A DNA stretch of 64,000 bases from Pseudomonas sp. SCA2728.1_7 (GCF_018138145.1 NZ_CP073104.1:5857001-5921000); one strand, 5' to 3'; positions 16,338-25,719 are shown, counted from the first letter of the stretch. Numbers and translations are program-made. The notes: generated by a model from the sequence alone, not told the origin.

Positions 16338-17342
16338 TTAGATTTTCAGTACCAACTTGCCAAAATTCTCACCGCTGAACAATTTCATCAGCGTCTCCGG
16401 GAAGGTCTCCAGGCCTTCGACGATATCTTCCTTGCTCTTGAGCTGCCCCTTGGCCATCCAGCCGGCCATTTCCTGCGCAGCGCTGGCGTATTGCGCGGCA
16501 TAGTCCATCACCACGAAGCCTTCCATGCGCGCGCGGTTGACCAGCAGCGACAGGTAGTTGGCCGGGCCTTTGACCGCTTCCTTGTTGTTGTACTGGCTGA
16601 TCGCGCCGCAGATCACCACGCGCGCCTTCATGTTCAAACGGCTGAGCACGGCATCAAGGATGTCACCGCCAACGTTGTCGAAATACACGTCGACGCCTTT
16701 CGGGCATTCGCGTTTAAGCCCGGCTACGACATCTTCGGACTTGTAGTCGATGGCACCGTCAAAGCCCAATTCGTCGATGAGGAATTTGCACTTGTCGGCG
16801 CCACCGGCAATGCCAACCACACGGCAACCTTTGATCTTGGCAATCTGCCCGGCAATGCTGCCCACTGCACCCGCAGCGCCGGACAACACTACGGTGTCAC
16901 CGGCCTTCGGTGCGCCGACATCGAGCAGGGCGAAGTAGGCGGTCATGCCGGTCATGCCCAACGCTGACAAATACACCGGCAACGGCGCCAGTTTCGGATC
17001 GACTTTGTAGAAACCTCTTGGTTCGCCGAGGAAGTAATCCTGCACGCCAATGGCACCGTTGACGTAATCCCCGACCGCAAAGCCCGGATTGTTCGAAGCG
17101 ATGACTTTACCTACGCCCAGCGCGCGCATGACTTCACCGATACCGACCGGCGGGATGTAGGACTTGCCTTCGTTCATCCAGCCGCGCATGGCCGGGTCGA
17201 GGGACAGGTATTCGTTTTTGACCAGAATCTGGCCCGCCGCTGGTTCGCCGACCGGTACTTCCTGATAGGTGAAGGTCTCGCGGGTAGCCGCACCCACTGG
17301 GCGTTTGGCGAGCAGGAACTGGCGATTGGTCTGGTTGGTCAT
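16338..17342 (-). CDS. NADP-dependent medium-chain oxidoreductase (CurA/leukotriene B4 dehydrogenase type)
   Basis: NADPH-dependent reductase of enones or other alkenals, zinc-independent medium-chain fold, 334 residues. The sequence shows the N-terminal GroES-like part with LSLDPAMRGWMN, then VLSGAAGAVGSIAGQIAKI (nucleotide binding), GCRVVGIAGGADKC and YFDNVGGDILDAVL. LSLDPAMRGWM and YFDNVGG are typical of the CurA-like branch. ATG 17342 is chosen; a GTG nine bases upstream is an alternative. It is divergent from an SDR gene across a 238-bp spacer, which may share regulation. The natural substrate is unknown. Confidence 0.92.
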   Translation of the reverse strand: MTNQTNRQFLLAKRPVGAATRETFTYQEVPVGEPAAGQILVKNEYLSLDPAMRGWMNEGKSYIPPVGIGEVMRALGVGKVIASNNPGFAVGDYVNGAIGVQDYFLGEPRGFYKVDPKLAPLPVYLSALGMTGMTAYFALLDVGAPKAGDTVVLSGAAGAVGSIAGQIAKIKGCRVVGIAGGADKCKFLIDELGFDGAIDYKSEDVVAGLKRECPKGVDVYFDNVGGDILDAVLSRLNMKARVVICGAISQYNNKEAVKGPANYLSLLVNRARMEGFVVMDYAAQYASAAQEMAGWMAKGQLKSKEDIVEGLETFPETLMKLFSGENFGKLVLKI

Positions 17343-17580
17343 GGCAGGCACTCGAACGGAATGAAGCCTTGTTGATAGACCCTCGACAGCATTGGCGCAA
17401 GGTCGGCTGATGCGGCGAATGCACGCCGATCCAGTGCAGTGATGATCACCTGGCAGGTTTTATCACTGCAACGCATGGGCACCTAAACAGCCATTGGATA
17501 GTGCTGACGCTCGGCAGACCTCAATGGCTATGCTGCCACTCTACAAATCCCCCTGCATCCATCCCTTCGAGGACATAACA

Positions 17581-18342
17581 ATGAGCATGACGTTTTCCGG
17601 TCAGGTTGCCGTAGTTACCGGCGCGGCCAACGGCATCGGCCGTGCGACCGCGCAGGCGTTCGCCGCCGAAGGCCTGAAAGTGGTGGTCGCCGACCTGGAC
17701 GCGGCAGGGGGCGAGGGCACGGTGGCGCTGATTCGTACCGCCGGAGGCGAAGCGACCTTCGTGCGCTGCAACGTTACCGTCGAAAGCGAAGTGAAAAATC
17801 TGATGGACGAGGTCATCAACACCTACGGCCGTCTCGACTATGCCTTCAACAATGCCGGCATCGAAATCGAAAAAGGCAAACTGGCCGACGGCTCGATGGA
17901 TGAGTTCGACGCGATCATGGGTGTCAACGTCAAAGGCGTCTGGCTGTGCATGAAGTATCAACTGCCACTGTTGCTGGCGCAGGGCGGCGGGGCGATCGTC
18001 AATACCGCCTCGGTAGCCGGGTTGGGCGCGGCGCCGAAGATGAGCATCTACGCGGCGTCGAAGCACGCGGTGATCGGTTTGACCAAATCGGCAGCCATCG
18101 AATACGCCAAGAAGAAAATCCGCGTCAACGCGGTGTGCCCGGCGGTGATCGATACCGACATGTTCCGCCGCGCTTATGAGGCCGACCCGAAGAAAGGCGA
18201 GTTCGCCAATGCCATGCACCCGGTCGGTCGCATTGGCAAAGTCGAGGAAATTGCCAGTGCCGTGTTGTACCTGTGCAGCGACGGTGCCGCATTTACCACC
18301 GGCCACTCGCTGGCAGTGGACGGCGGCGTCACCGCATTCTGA
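17581..18342 (+). CDS. Short-chain dehydrogenase/reductase (SDR family)
   Basis: NAD(P)(H)-dependent oxidoreductase of 253 residues. Classical SDR motifs are all present: TGAANGIG near the N-terminus, NNAGIE, NTASVAG with the catalytic serine region, YAASK catalytic Tyr/Lys, and a C-terminal TGHSLAVDGGVTAF. VVADLDA (Asp after the second strand) favours NAD(H). ATG 17581 begins MSMTFSGQVAVVTG; upstream open frame is not family-like. An intrinsic terminator at 18363 ends the unit. The substrate is not predictable from sequence. Confidence 0.92.
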   Translation: MSMTFSGQVAVVTGAANGIGRATAQAFAAEGLKVVVADLDAAGGEGTVALIRTAGGEATFVRCNVTVESEVKNLMDEVINTYGRLDYAFNNAGIEIEKGKLADGSMDEFDAIMGVNVKGVWLCMKYQLPLLLAQGGGAIVNTASVAGLGAAPKMSIYAASKHAVIGLTKSAAIEYAKKKIRVNAVCPAVIDTDMFRRAYEADPKKGEFANAMHPVGRIGKVEEIASAVLYLCSDGAAFTTGHSLAVDGGVTAF

Positions 18343-18362
18343 ATAAAGCGCCAGAAAAAACC

Positions 18363-18388
18363 GCCCGCATTCATTGCGGGCTTTTTTT
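18363..18388 (+). terminator. Intrinsic terminator after SDR gene
   Basis: GCCCGCA and TGCGGGC arms with a TTCAT loop, followed by seven T. Confidence 0.88.
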
Positions 18389-18534
18389 GTGGGGCACGGT
18401 CAGTTCCGTGAAGTCCCTTAAACAATGTGTATCAAACGGTTAGAACGGTCGCTTTTGGCGGCGTTGTCGCACAGCCTGTCCGGCGCGGCTGTGATTTACT
18501 GCCGCCAGCAAAACGGACAGGAGTTTGCTTGCTC

Positions 18535-19935
18535 ATGGAATTGAGAATTGATCGACAGGCAATGGTGCCGGTCGTGCAGCAGATTGTTGACGGACTGACC
18601 GAGTGGATCCTGCAAAGTGGCGTACCGCCGGCCACCCGTTTGCCCTCCGTGCGGCAAATTGCCCGGGGCAACCTGCTCAGCCAGTCGTGTGTGGTCGAGG
18701 CGTGTGAACGGCTGGTATCGCAGGGCATTCTGAGCTCATGCCAAGGCACCGGATTCAGTGTCGCCGCCTCGCCATCGACACTCGGCGCAGAGGATGAATT
18801 GGCGCCATTCGAAGGCCGGTTTGCCTGGTGCGATGCCGTCTGCGAGGCCGCAGGTGGCTTGAATCTTGGTGGCGGCGGACTGCCGCAAAGCTGGCGCGAG
18901 CCTGACGACCTCAGTTATGCCCTGCGCGAGGTGGCGCGCACCGACATGGCCAGCCTGTTCAACTACAGCACGCCCCTGGGTCTCCCAGCGTTGCGCGAGC
19001 AAATTGCCAAACGCCTGAAGCTGTTCAGTATCGAGGCCCGCAGTTCGCAGCTGCTGAGTACCGGCGGCGCCAGCCATGCGCTGGATCTGATCGTGCGCAC
19101 CTTGTTCAAGGCCGGAGACTGCGTGGTGGTCGAAACGCCGGGGTACGCGCCGCTGTTTGATCTGCTGCGCCTGCATGGCGTGCGTATGCTTGAGGTGAGC
19201 CGAACCCCGAACGGGCCGGATATCGAAGCGCTGGAGACTTTGCTGCAACAGTTTCGGCCCGGTGCGTTGTTCATCAACAGTCATCATCACAACCCTACAG
19301 GCAGTTGCCTGTCGCCGAGCGTGGCGCAACGCATCCTGCAACTGAGCAAAGCCTACGATCTGCGTGTGATCGAAGATGACGTCTACGCGGACTTGCATAC
19401 CGGTAACGGTACGCGACTGGCGGCGCTGGACGATGGTGGGCGAGTCATCTACGTGGGCAGTTTTTCCAAGACGCTGAGCAGTTCCTTGCGGGTCGGGTTC
19501 GTCTTCGCCGACAGCGACATTGTCAGGCGCCTGGCGCAGGTCAAAATGATCAGCGGGCTGGGGGTGTCGAGGTTTTCCGAGGCCGTGTTGGCCAGCCTGA
19601 TGGTCAGTGGCGCTTACCGCAAACTGGTGCAACGCCAGCGTCAACGGCTGAATGCCGATCGCGCGGCCGCGTTGCAGGCGCTGGAGGACGCCGATTGGGA
19701 GGTTTTCGGCAAGCCTGCGGGTGGCTTGTTCATCTGGGCGCGCTCGCGCATGAGCGATCAGATTCGGGTGCGCCGGCAGGCTCAACGCTACGGTGTGTTG
19801 CTGTCAGCGCCTGATACCTTCAGCCCCAGTGGCGAGTCGAGCGATTGGCTGCGCATCAACGTCGCCTACGCGTGTGATCCACGCGCCCGGCAGTTTTTTC
19901 GCCACACCGGTTCGGATCGACCTCAAGCGTTCTGA
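18535..19935 (+). CDS. MocR-type regulator (GntR DNA-binding domain fused to PLP aminotransferase fold)
   Basis: Transcription factor that uses a type I aminotransferase-like domain to sense a PLP-linked ligand. The 466-residue protein has a GntR winged helix at about 1-75 ([35 protein letters not shown]) and the large C-terminal fold with [18 protein letters not shown] and the PLP lysine in [21 protein letters not shown] 18535 is used; a TTG six bases earlier is closer to the AGGAG. MocR proteins usually control a neighbour; candidates are the SDR gene upstream or the chemoreceptor gene downstream. The effector is unknown. Confidence 0.92.
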   Translation: MELRIDRQAMVPVVQQIVDGLTEWILQSGVPPATRLPSVRQIARGNLLSQSCVVEACERLVSQGILSSCQGTGFSVAASPSTLGAEDELAPFEGRFAWCDAVCEAAGGLNLGGGGLPQSWREPDDLSYALREVARTDMASLFNYSTPLGLPALREQIAKRLKLFSIEARSSQLLSTGGASHALDLIVRTLFKAGDCVVVETPGYAPLFDLLRLHGVRMLEVSRTPNGPDIEALETLLQQFRPGALFINSHHHNPTGSCLSPSVAQRILQLSKAYDLRVIEDDVYADLHTGNGTRLAALDDGGRVIYVGSFSKTLSSSLRVGFVFADSDIVRRLAQVKMISGLGVSRFSEAVLASLMVSGAYRKLVQRQRQRLNADRAAALQALEDADWEVFGKPAGGLFIWARSRMSDQIRVRRQAQRYGVLLSAPDTFSPSGESSDWLRINVAYACDPRARQFFRHTGSDRPQAF

Positions 19936-20044
19936 AAACGACGCAGGCGTAGCTTTTTGCCATTATTCCGACGCCAGAGACTTGTGCCGGTGGATGGCCG
20001 TTGCGACTCTTCGCTCTACTGACAATGGCAGGGGACTACGCGCA

Positions 20045-22012
20045 ATGATTTCGGCCATGCAAGGACGTTTTGCCAACCTCGGTATGGCAAAAAAACTGGG
20101 TATCGGGTTTGTGCTGGTTTTGCTCCTCACGGCGCTGGTGGCAGCTATTGGCGTCTGGTCCCTGCAAACCATCAGTCAGCGTTTCGACGGGCTGAAACAG
20201 ATGTCTTCGCTCAACAGCAGCCTGCTCAAAGTGCGCCTGCTCGAGCAGGAGTATGCCTTGCGAGGCGATCCGAAAACGGCCGATGCCTTGCGTAAGGGCG
20301 TCGACGAACTAGTTGCTCTGGCTGATCAGCTCAAGGCGCAGTCGGTGGCCAATGTGCCGGTCATGAATGATGTGCAGCAGTCGCTCGGCGCTTATCGCAA
20401 AGCGTTCGACGAGTTTGTCTCGTTGACTCAGGCCAAGGATCTTGCGCTGGAAATGGCCAGTTGGTCGGTGTCCAGTGTCGCCAACAACCTCGACGTGTTG
20501 CAGGCCGGGCTTGCCGACGACGGTGCTTATACCTTGAAGGACACCGAGGGCAAGGACGGTGCGCAGTTCATTGAGCAGGCCGGTCAGGTCAGTCAGGTGT
20601 CGCGGTTGATGCTGCAAGCGATGAACGAAGCGCGGATTCGCCTCGATCAAAGCCGCAAGGGCGATGCCGACAGTGCTGGCAAGGGCAATATCGAACAGGC
20701 CGCACAGGCTCAGGCCCAGGCCGAAGAACTTAAAACTACGGTCAAGGATGAGGGTTACCTGACTGTACTCAATGAGGTGTCCGGGCATATCGCCGGTTTC
20801 AACGACAAACTGGCCGAGTACACCGGCTTGCTCGTCCAGGAAAAAACCGTCTACGAGCAATTGCACCAGCGCGCCAACGAGGTGGTCGAGCGGGTGAATC
20901 AGGCTTATGTTGCTGAAGATGGCGCGATGCAGGCGGAACTGAAGAAAAACTCGCTGTTGATCATTGGTTCATCGGCGTTGGCTTTGCTCGTCGGGTTGCT
21001 CGCTGCGTGGCTGATCACCCGACTGATCGTCGCGCCATTGCGCAGCGTGATTCAGGTTGCCCAGCAGATTGCCGCCGGCGACTTGAGTGCGACCGTTGAG
21101 GTGACCCGGCGCGACGAGATCGGTCAGTTGATGCTGGCGATGCAACAGATGGGCGCGGGTCTGAGCACCATCGTCAGCGGTTTGCAGGCGGGGATCGAGC
21201 GACTGGCCAGTTCAGCGCAATCGTTGTCGGCGGTCACCGAGCAGACCAACCTTGAGGTCAGCAGCCAGAAGGAAGAAACCGAGCAGGTCGCCACGGCAAT
21301 GAACCAGATGACCGCCACTGTGCATGACGTGGCGCGCAATGCCGAAGAAGCGGCGCTGGCCGCGCAGACGGCGGATGACAAGGTCGAGAGTGGTCAGCAG
21401 GTGGTGCGCCAGAGCATGGCGCGCATCGAGCAGTTGGCTGATTCGGCGACGTCGGCCAGTTCGAGCATCGAAAGCCTCAGTGCTGAAATCCAGAATATCG
21501 GCACGGTGCTGGGGGTGATCAAAAGCGTTGCTGAACAGACTAATTTACTGGCGTTGAATGCCGCGATCGAGGCGGCCCGGGCCGGGGAGCAGGGCAGGGG
21601 CTTTGCGGTGGTGGCCGATGAGGTACGTGCGCTGGCTCGGCGCACGCAGCAATCGACTGAGGAAATTGAACGGCTGGTCAGTGCCTTGCGCTTGGCGGCG
21701 CATTCGTCGGTGCAGCAGATTCAGAGCAGCGGGGAGTTGGTGAAGCTGGCGGTCAGTGATGCGTTGCAGACTGAGAGTGCGCTGGGGAGTATTGCGGCGG
21801 CGGTGTCGTTGATTCAGCAGATGAATCAGCAGATTGCGGCGGCGGCCGAGGAGCAGAGTTCGGTGGCGGAGGAGATCAACCGCAGTGTGACGAGTATTCG
21901 TGCGAGTGCGGATCAGTCGTCGATCGCGATGCGTGGGAATGCGGCTTCGAGTGTTGAGTTGGCGCAGTTGGGGAGTGAGTTGCGTGGGATGGTTGGGCAT
22001 TTTCGGCTTTGA
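20045..22012 (+). CDS. Methyl-accepting chemotaxis protein (probable HBM sensor domain)
   Basis: Chemoreceptor of 655 residues. TM1 about 15-37, a periplasmic ligand-binding part of about 255 residues, TM2 about 300-322, then HAMP ([22 protein letters not shown]) and a signalling domain with the conserved tip [21 protein letters not shown] in two parts. The sensor size, the all-helical pattern and [16 protein letters not shown] fit the helical bimodular (HBM) class, known for organic-acid receptors such as McpS; the ligand here is not predicted. No C-terminal CheR pentapeptide is seen. The last 300 bases are unusually G/T-rich at third positions, just before the repeat that holds IS4 copy 2. 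Confidence 0.93.
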   Translation: MISAMQGRFANLGMAKKLGIGFVLVLLLTALVAAIGVWSLQTISQRFDGLKQMSSLNSSLLKVRLLEQEYALRGDPKTADALRKGVDELVALADQLKAQSVANVPVMNDVQQSLGAYRKAFDEFVSLTQAKDLALEMASWSVSSVANNLDVLQAGLADDGAYTLKDTEGKDGAQFIEQAGQVSQVSRLMLQAMNEARIRLDQSRKGDADSAGKGNIEQAAQAQAQAEELKTTVKDEGYLTVLNEVSGHIAGFNDKLAEYTGLLVQEKTVYEQLHQRANEVVERVNQAYVAEDGAMQAELKKNSLLIIGSSALALLVGLLAAWLITRLIVAPLRSVIQVAQQIAAGDLSATVEVTRRDEIGQLMLAMQQMGAGLSTIVSGLQAGIERLASSAQSLSAVTEQTNLEVSSQKEETEQVATAMNQMTATVHDVARNAEEAALAAQTADDKVESGQQVVRQSMARIEQLADSATSASSSIESLSAEIQNIGTVLGVIKSVAEQTNLLALNAAIEAARAGEQGRGFAVVADEVRALARRTQQSTEEIERLVSALRLAAHSSVQQIQSSGELVKLAVSDALQTESALGSIAAAVSLIQQMNQQIAAAAEEQSSVAEEINRSVTSIRASADQSSIAMRGNAASSVELAQLGSELRGMVGHFRL

Positions 22013-22048
22013 CGCTTGGCGGCCTTTGGGCCGGCCATGCTCTTGGGG

Positions 22049-22103
22049 TTTGGGTGTATATCCGTTTTTTCGAGTGCTGCTGCCGGCGGTTCCGCTCTTA
22101 CAG
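22049..22103. repeat. Structured dispersed repeat, copy 2, left part (split by IS)
   Basis: Left remnant of the second repeat copy (TTTGGGTG-ATATCCGTT, GGTTCCGCTCTTACAG). Its last nine bases, CTCTTACAG, are duplicated after the IS. Confidence 0.75.
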
Positions 22104-23524
22104 CCATCCCTTTCAAGGTCTTTTCGTTTTGGCAGCCTTGATAACTCTGTCCGTTGAAACATGAGCATGGACCGCTGTGCCTTGAACCCATGTCTTGGGT
22201 TTAGGCACCTTGGGACCGCGGGGGCTTTTCGCAACTTGTTTGGGCTGGATGTTTCTGGCCAACTCCAACAGGCGTTGGGCCAGTTGCTCCAGAGGGACAA
22301 CGGGAAGATATTCTGAGGGCAGTGCAATCTGCATTCCCTCATAACCACTCCTGACCTGAACCGCCAAGTGATAGATGGAAGCTTCCCATCCTTCAGGTTG
22401 AGTCTCCCGGTGAGCTTGCTCGACACTTCGTTTGAGGACGGCCAGGACGTTGTAGGCCAATACCGCAGTAGCGAACCCGAGCAAGGCAGCCTTCGGGCTG
22501 CCAAGGGTTTCGATTTCACTTTCCAGAATCGCTTCCAGTCGCTGGAACATACCTTCAATGCTCCAGCGGCGGCGATAGAGCTCTGCGATCTGCTGTGCAC
22601 TGACGCTCTGGGGTAGGTTGCTCCAGAACATCAAGCTGCTGTCTCCCGAGTCCGTTGGAGAATGAAGCGTCAGCTCGACCCGCCGACATTGGTAACCGCC
22701 TCTGACCTGGATGATCTGCTCGCGCACAGTGCCTGTTTCCACAGGTACCGGCTCTTGCCACTCACCTTCTTGAATCAAGCGTGGATGCTTGGCTTGCTGG
22801 CGAATGACAAAGGACGTCTGGGCCTGCTCACAAGCTTCCATGACCGGGAGCGTGCAATAGAGTCGATCAGCCAGCCACACCTGGCCCGGCTCGGCACTGG
22901 CCAATAGAGGCAGCACACACACTCGCTCGCTTGCGTAGGCATCCTCACACGCCTGAAGGTCGATGACCTGATCCAGGTCCGGGTCGTAAGCCACCACCGA
23001 AAAGCCGGGACGAGCAGCACCGCGCTCGTGGCGTAAAGCCCCCAAGCGTTTCTCAGTAGATGCCAAGTGATTACCGTCCACTATCCGAATCTGCCAACCC
23101 GGCAGCATCGCCGTACAACCCAGCTGTTTGATGGTTGGAGCCAGGCGTTGTGCACAGCCTGTAACCAGAGCGCGCAACAGCGCGGGTTCGGTACGACTGA
23201 TCTTGTCGTAGAGAGCCGCCAAACTGACAGGAAGATCTTCCAGTTGCCGCGCGGCGGCGTGCAGGGATGGCTTCAAGCCCAATGAAACAAGGGACATCAG
23301 CTTGACGATGGTCGAGAACAGTAGCTCACGAGAATACTGCCGTTGCCGATGCTCTTCGAAAACCTGATCGACCCACTCAGGGGCAATAGCCTGCTCCAGC
23401 GCCAATTTAGCCATGACACTGGCGGGTGCTTTTTTCTCGAAACGCGCTAGAACATCGGCCCACATCGTTTGGGATCCCTGAATGAAATTTCAGGGGATTT
23501 TACCGAAGACCTTGAAAGGGATGG
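22104..23524 (-). mobile_element. IS4-family insertion sequence, copy 2
   Basis: A complete 1421-bp element, nearly identical to 10060-11481 (one base shorter in the leader before the transposase). The same 19-bp terminal inverted repeats starting CCATCCCTTTCAAGG, with a 9-bp target duplication CTCTTACAG (22095-22103 and 23525-23533). Orientation and insertion point within the host repeat are the same as in copy 1. Confidence 0.95.
22113..23465 (-). CDS. IS4-family transposase
   Basis: DDE transposase of 450 residues, intact; catalytic motifs as in the first copy (RIVDGNHL, VWLADRLYC, YRRRWSIEGMFQRLE). The visible residue differences from copy 1 cluster in FSTIVKLMS and in RLAPTIKQLGCTAMLPG, all conservative. 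The cluster of silent and replacement changes between about 23080 and 23280 suggests a small patch of separate ancestry or gene conversion, while the rest is identical. Confidence 0.95.
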   Translation of the reverse strand: MWADVLARFEKKAPASVMAKLALEQAIAPEWVDQVFEEHRQRQYSRELLFSTIVKLMSLVSLGLKPSLHAAARQLEDLPVSLAALYDKISRTEPALLRALVTGCAQRLAPTIKQLGCTAMLPGWQIRIVDGNHLASTEKRLGALRHERGAARPGFSVVAYDPDLDQVIDLQACEDAYASERVCVLPLLASAEPGQVWLADRLYCTLPVMEACEQAQTSFVIRQQAKHPRLIQEGEWQEPVPVETGTVREQIIQVRGGYQCRRVELTLHSPTDSGDSSLMFWSNLPQSVSAQQIAELYRRRWSIEGMFQRLEAILESEIETLGSPKAALLGFATAVLAYNVLAVLKRSVEQAHRETQPEGWEASIYHLAVQVRSGYEGMQIALPSEYLPVVPLEQLAQRLLELARNIQPKQVAKSPRGPKVPKPKTWVQGTAVHAHVSTDRVIKAAKTKRP

Positions 23525-23810
23525 CTCTTACAGCGGGTCACTTTTGGCAAACGCCCCAAAAGTAACCAAAAGGTCTGCGCCCTGACGTTCGGCCCGCTCG
23601 CTGGGGCTCGGGGTTCCTTCGCTCCGTGATTAATCCGGGGGCATCGCCTACGGTTTGCTTCGCTGCACCTCCTCTCGATGTGTTCGACTTCGTCGAACGG
23701 TCGCTGCGCTCCCACCCCCGGATCAATCCCTCCACTCAGCCTGCCGACGGGCCTTAAGATCAAGAGCTGCAGCCGAGCTAACGCTCATCCTGTTGAGTGG
23801 TGAGAAGCGG
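23525..23810. repeat. Structured dispersed repeat, copy 2, right part
   Basis: Homologous to 11482-11784. Hairpin A: GGTCACTTTTGG 23536-23547 with CCAAAAGTAACC 23556-23567 (shorter loop than copy 1). Stem B: ATCCGGGGG 23633-23641 with CCCCCGGAT 23715-23723. Hairpin C: GTTCGAC, loop TTC, GTCGAAC at 23682-23698. Compared with copy 1, stems B and C differ by compensating base-pair changes. Confidence 0.8.
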
Positions 23811-23844
23811 AAGCGGTTGTGAGGTGGGCGTTGTTTTTGCTTTT

Positions 23845-24020
23845 CTGTGGGAGCGAGCCTGCTCGCGAAGGCGGCCTGACAGCCGACCAATCCTCTATCG
23901 GATGTACTCAGTCCCAATGTAGGAGTGAGCCTGCTCGCGATCGCGGCCTGACAGCCGACCAATCCTCTATCGGATGTACTCAGTCCCAATGTGGGAGCGA
24001 GCCTGCTCGCGAAAGCGGCC
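23845..24020. repeat. Direct tandem array of three REP units (72-bp period)
   Basis: REP heads TGTGGGAGCGAGCCTGCTCG or TGTAGGAGTGAGCCTGCTCG begin at 23846, 23918 and 23990, each 72 bp apart and all in the same orientation. The spacers between them (GACAGCCGACCAATCCTCTA and so on) are identical, so the whole unit was duplicated. The opposite-facing arm seen in the REPINs of this window is missing here. Confidence 0.9.
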
Positions 24021-24064
24021 TCACATTCACCGGTTTTCTATCAGGTTCACTCCCGCGAGCCGAC

Positions 24065-24090
24065 AAAAAAGCCACCTCTCGGTGGCTTCT
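24065..24090 (-). terminator. Intrinsic terminator of the membrane-anchored protein gene
   Basis: Read on the minus strand: GCCACC, GAGA tetraloop, GGTGGC, then six T. It lies 17 bases after the stop of the gene at 24107. Confidence 0.85.
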
Positions 24091-24106
24091 TTTTCAACCT
24101 CTGCAA

Positions 24107-24877
24107 TCAGTCGTAAATCACTTTCTTCTTCCAGTCGGCATCGGCCTCGGCATCTTTGAGGCCGGCGGTCAGTTGGTTCTCTTCACCTTCAACCGGTGCA
24201 ATTTTGTCCATGACCTGGGCGTTGGCGCGGGCCAGTAGTTTTTCCAGGTATTGCAGTTGTTCTGCGTACATCTGCGGATCCTGCTGTTTGCGCAGGTATT
24301 GCACGCCGCGTTCGAAGGCGAGGCGGGCCTGGCCTGGCTGGTTTTGTTGCAGGGACTGTTGGCCGAGGTTGTTGAAGAACTCGATGTGCAGCAGCACCAG
24401 AATGTGGCGGACTTCGCGGATCCAGTGTTTGGCTTCGTTCGGCGGCAGGAATCCGTCGTGGGCGGCGCGGGTGATCTGGCCGTGGAGGGCTTCGAGCAGG
24501 AATCGCACGTCTTTGGCTTTGGCTTCGGTCAGGATCGGTGCCGGTGGGTTGTTGACCGGGATCGATTCACCTTGGGCGACGAGGGCGCTCAGTTCGGTGA
24601 TGCGCGCTTTGGTGGTGGCGCTGGTTTTTTCCAGGTTCAGCAGGCGCTGGCAGACGTTCAGTTCCAGACGGGTCAGCAGCAGCTTGAGGGCCGGGGTCAT
24701 GAACTGGCCCGGGAAGGTTTCGGTCAGTTCGCCGCAGCGGCGCAGGCGGTCGTTGAGTTCGACCTTGGTGCGGGCCTTCTCCAGTTTGTTGTTTTCCACC
24801 ACATGGTTCATGTAGCCAATGGCGATCAGAATTGCGATCCCGGCTATGACAAGCAGGGTGATCATGAGTGGTGTCAC
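24107..24877 (-). CDS. Uncharacterised membrane-anchored helical protein
   Basis: A 256-residue protein I do not recognise. One N-terminal TM segment (MITLLVIAGIAILIAIGYM) is followed by a long soluble, mainly helical region. Segments such as GQQSLQQNQPGQARLAFERG and VQYLRKQQDPQMYAEQLQYLEKLLA (in parts) resemble a tetratricopeptide-like helix pair; coiled coil is likely near 25-60. The C-terminus is acidic and ends WKKKVIYD. GTG 24877 is preferred since AAGAGG lies 8 nt upstream; ATG 24865 is the alternative. It stands alone with its own terminator. A role as an inner-membrane scaffold is possible but not shown. Confidence 0.8.
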   Translation of the reverse strand: MTPLMITLLVIAGIAILIAIGYMNHVVENNKLEKARTKVELNDRLRRCGELTETFPGQFMTPALKLLLTRLELNVCQRLLNLEKTSATTKARITELSALVAQGESIPVNNPPAPILTEAKAKDVRFLLEALHGQITRAAHDGFLPPNEAKHWIREVRHILVLLHIEFFNNLGQQSLQQNQPGQARLAFERGVQYLRKQQDPQMYAEQLQYLEKLLARANAQVMDKIAPVEGEENQLTAGLKDAEADADWKKKVIYD

Positions 24878-25159
24878 CGGTAAGACCTCTTTATAGGGTT
24901 CGCATGCGAGTGTAGTGGCTGGGCATTTAACCGCCTAGCGCCGCTCGACGAGTTGGATCGGCAGGTTCAATCTGTATCGGCCGCACGCTGCTTATATGAA
25001 TGCTGGCGCTGCGGGTGCAGATTGCCATCACTGTGCGGTGGACTATAACGTCTTGGCGAGTGGCAGAATATAGGCGTCAATCGTCGGGCGACGGAAAAGC
25101 CTGATTGCCGCCGTAAAGCAGGTCGAAGTCATTGATTTAAATAAATTTATATCAAGGGG
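24878..25159. other. Intergenic region before the tRNA cluster
   Basis: About 280 bases with no convincing gene. The left part must hold the promoter of the minus-strand gene at 24877. It turns AT-rich near 25130-25155 (TTTAAATAAATTTATATCAA), which is a good candidate UP element or Fis-type site for the tRNA promoter just downstream. Confidence 0.5.
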
Positions 25160-25188
25160 TTGACGACCTCTCAATCCATCCATAGAAT
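25160..25188 (+). promoter_or_regulatory. Sigma70 promoter of the tRNA-Glu/Gly cluster
   Basis: TTGACG (25160-25165), 17-bp spacer, TAGAAT (25183-25188), followed by the GC-only discriminator GCGCGCC. This is the pattern of stringently controlled stable-RNA promoters. An AT-rich UP-like tract lies directly upstream. The leader before the first tRNA is about 55 nt. Confidence 0.8.
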
Positions 25189-25249
25189 GCGCGCCACTTG
25201 CAGCGTAAAGCACACAGCGAAGCGCGGCAGGGAGTGAATGTTGTAGTGT

Positions 25250-25325
25250 GTCCCCTTCGTCTAGTGGCCTAGGACACCGCCCTTTCACGGCGGTAACAGG
25301 GGTTCGAGTCCCCTAGGGGACGCCA
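25250..25325 (+). tRNA. tRNA-Glu (TTC), copy 1
   Basis: 76 nt with encoded CCA. Acceptor GTCCCCT pairs with AGGGGAC; anticodon loop CTTTCAC carries TTC; T-arm AGGGGTTCGAGTCCCCT. Identical to copies at 25508 and 25720. Confidence 0.97.
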
Positions 25326-25327
25326 AT

Positions 25328-25403
<76 letters not shown>

Positions 25404-25507
25404 ATTTTAAACAGTAGCGCTTTCGGGCGGTGCTGAGTGAAACCAGAACCAAGTCTTCGGACAAGGATCTGGACACCGAAACACACACCATGTGTTCCGG
25501 GTAGCGT

Positions 25508-25583
25508 GTCCCCTTCGTCTAGTGGCCTAGGACACCGCCCTTTCACGGCGGTAACAGGGGTTCGAGTCCCCTAGGGGACGCCA
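25508..25583 (+). tRNA. tRNA-Glu (TTC), copy 2
   Basis: Sequence identical to the first tRNA-Glu, 104 bases after the first tRNA-Gly. The spacer between pairs has no clear terminator, so it is probably read through. Confidence 0.97.
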
Positions 25584-25586
25584 TTT

Positions 25587-25662
<76 letters not shown>

Positions 25663-25672
25663 AATTCTAAAG

Positions 25673-25697
25673 ACGCCGCTCAGTGAGCGGCGTTTTT
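25673..25697 (+). terminator. Terminator-like hairpin between tRNA pairs 2 and 3
   Basis: ACGCCGCTCA and TGAGCGGCGT arms, then five T. It resembles the hairpin after the third pair (25881), so it was probably copied with the unit; pair 3 may depend on read-through or on its own weak promoter. Confidence 0.7.
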
Positions 25698-25719
25698 ATT
25701 AGTGAAAGTTGTAGCCTGT

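Noticed and set aside
10060..23524. Composite transposon made of the two IS4 copies
   Set aside because: Each IS has its own 9-bp target duplication and the interior is core chromosome including pyrF.
24156..24883. Plus-strand ORFs opposite the membrane-anchored protein
   Set aside because: The minus frame has a TM segment, ribosome site and terminator; the plus frames have none.
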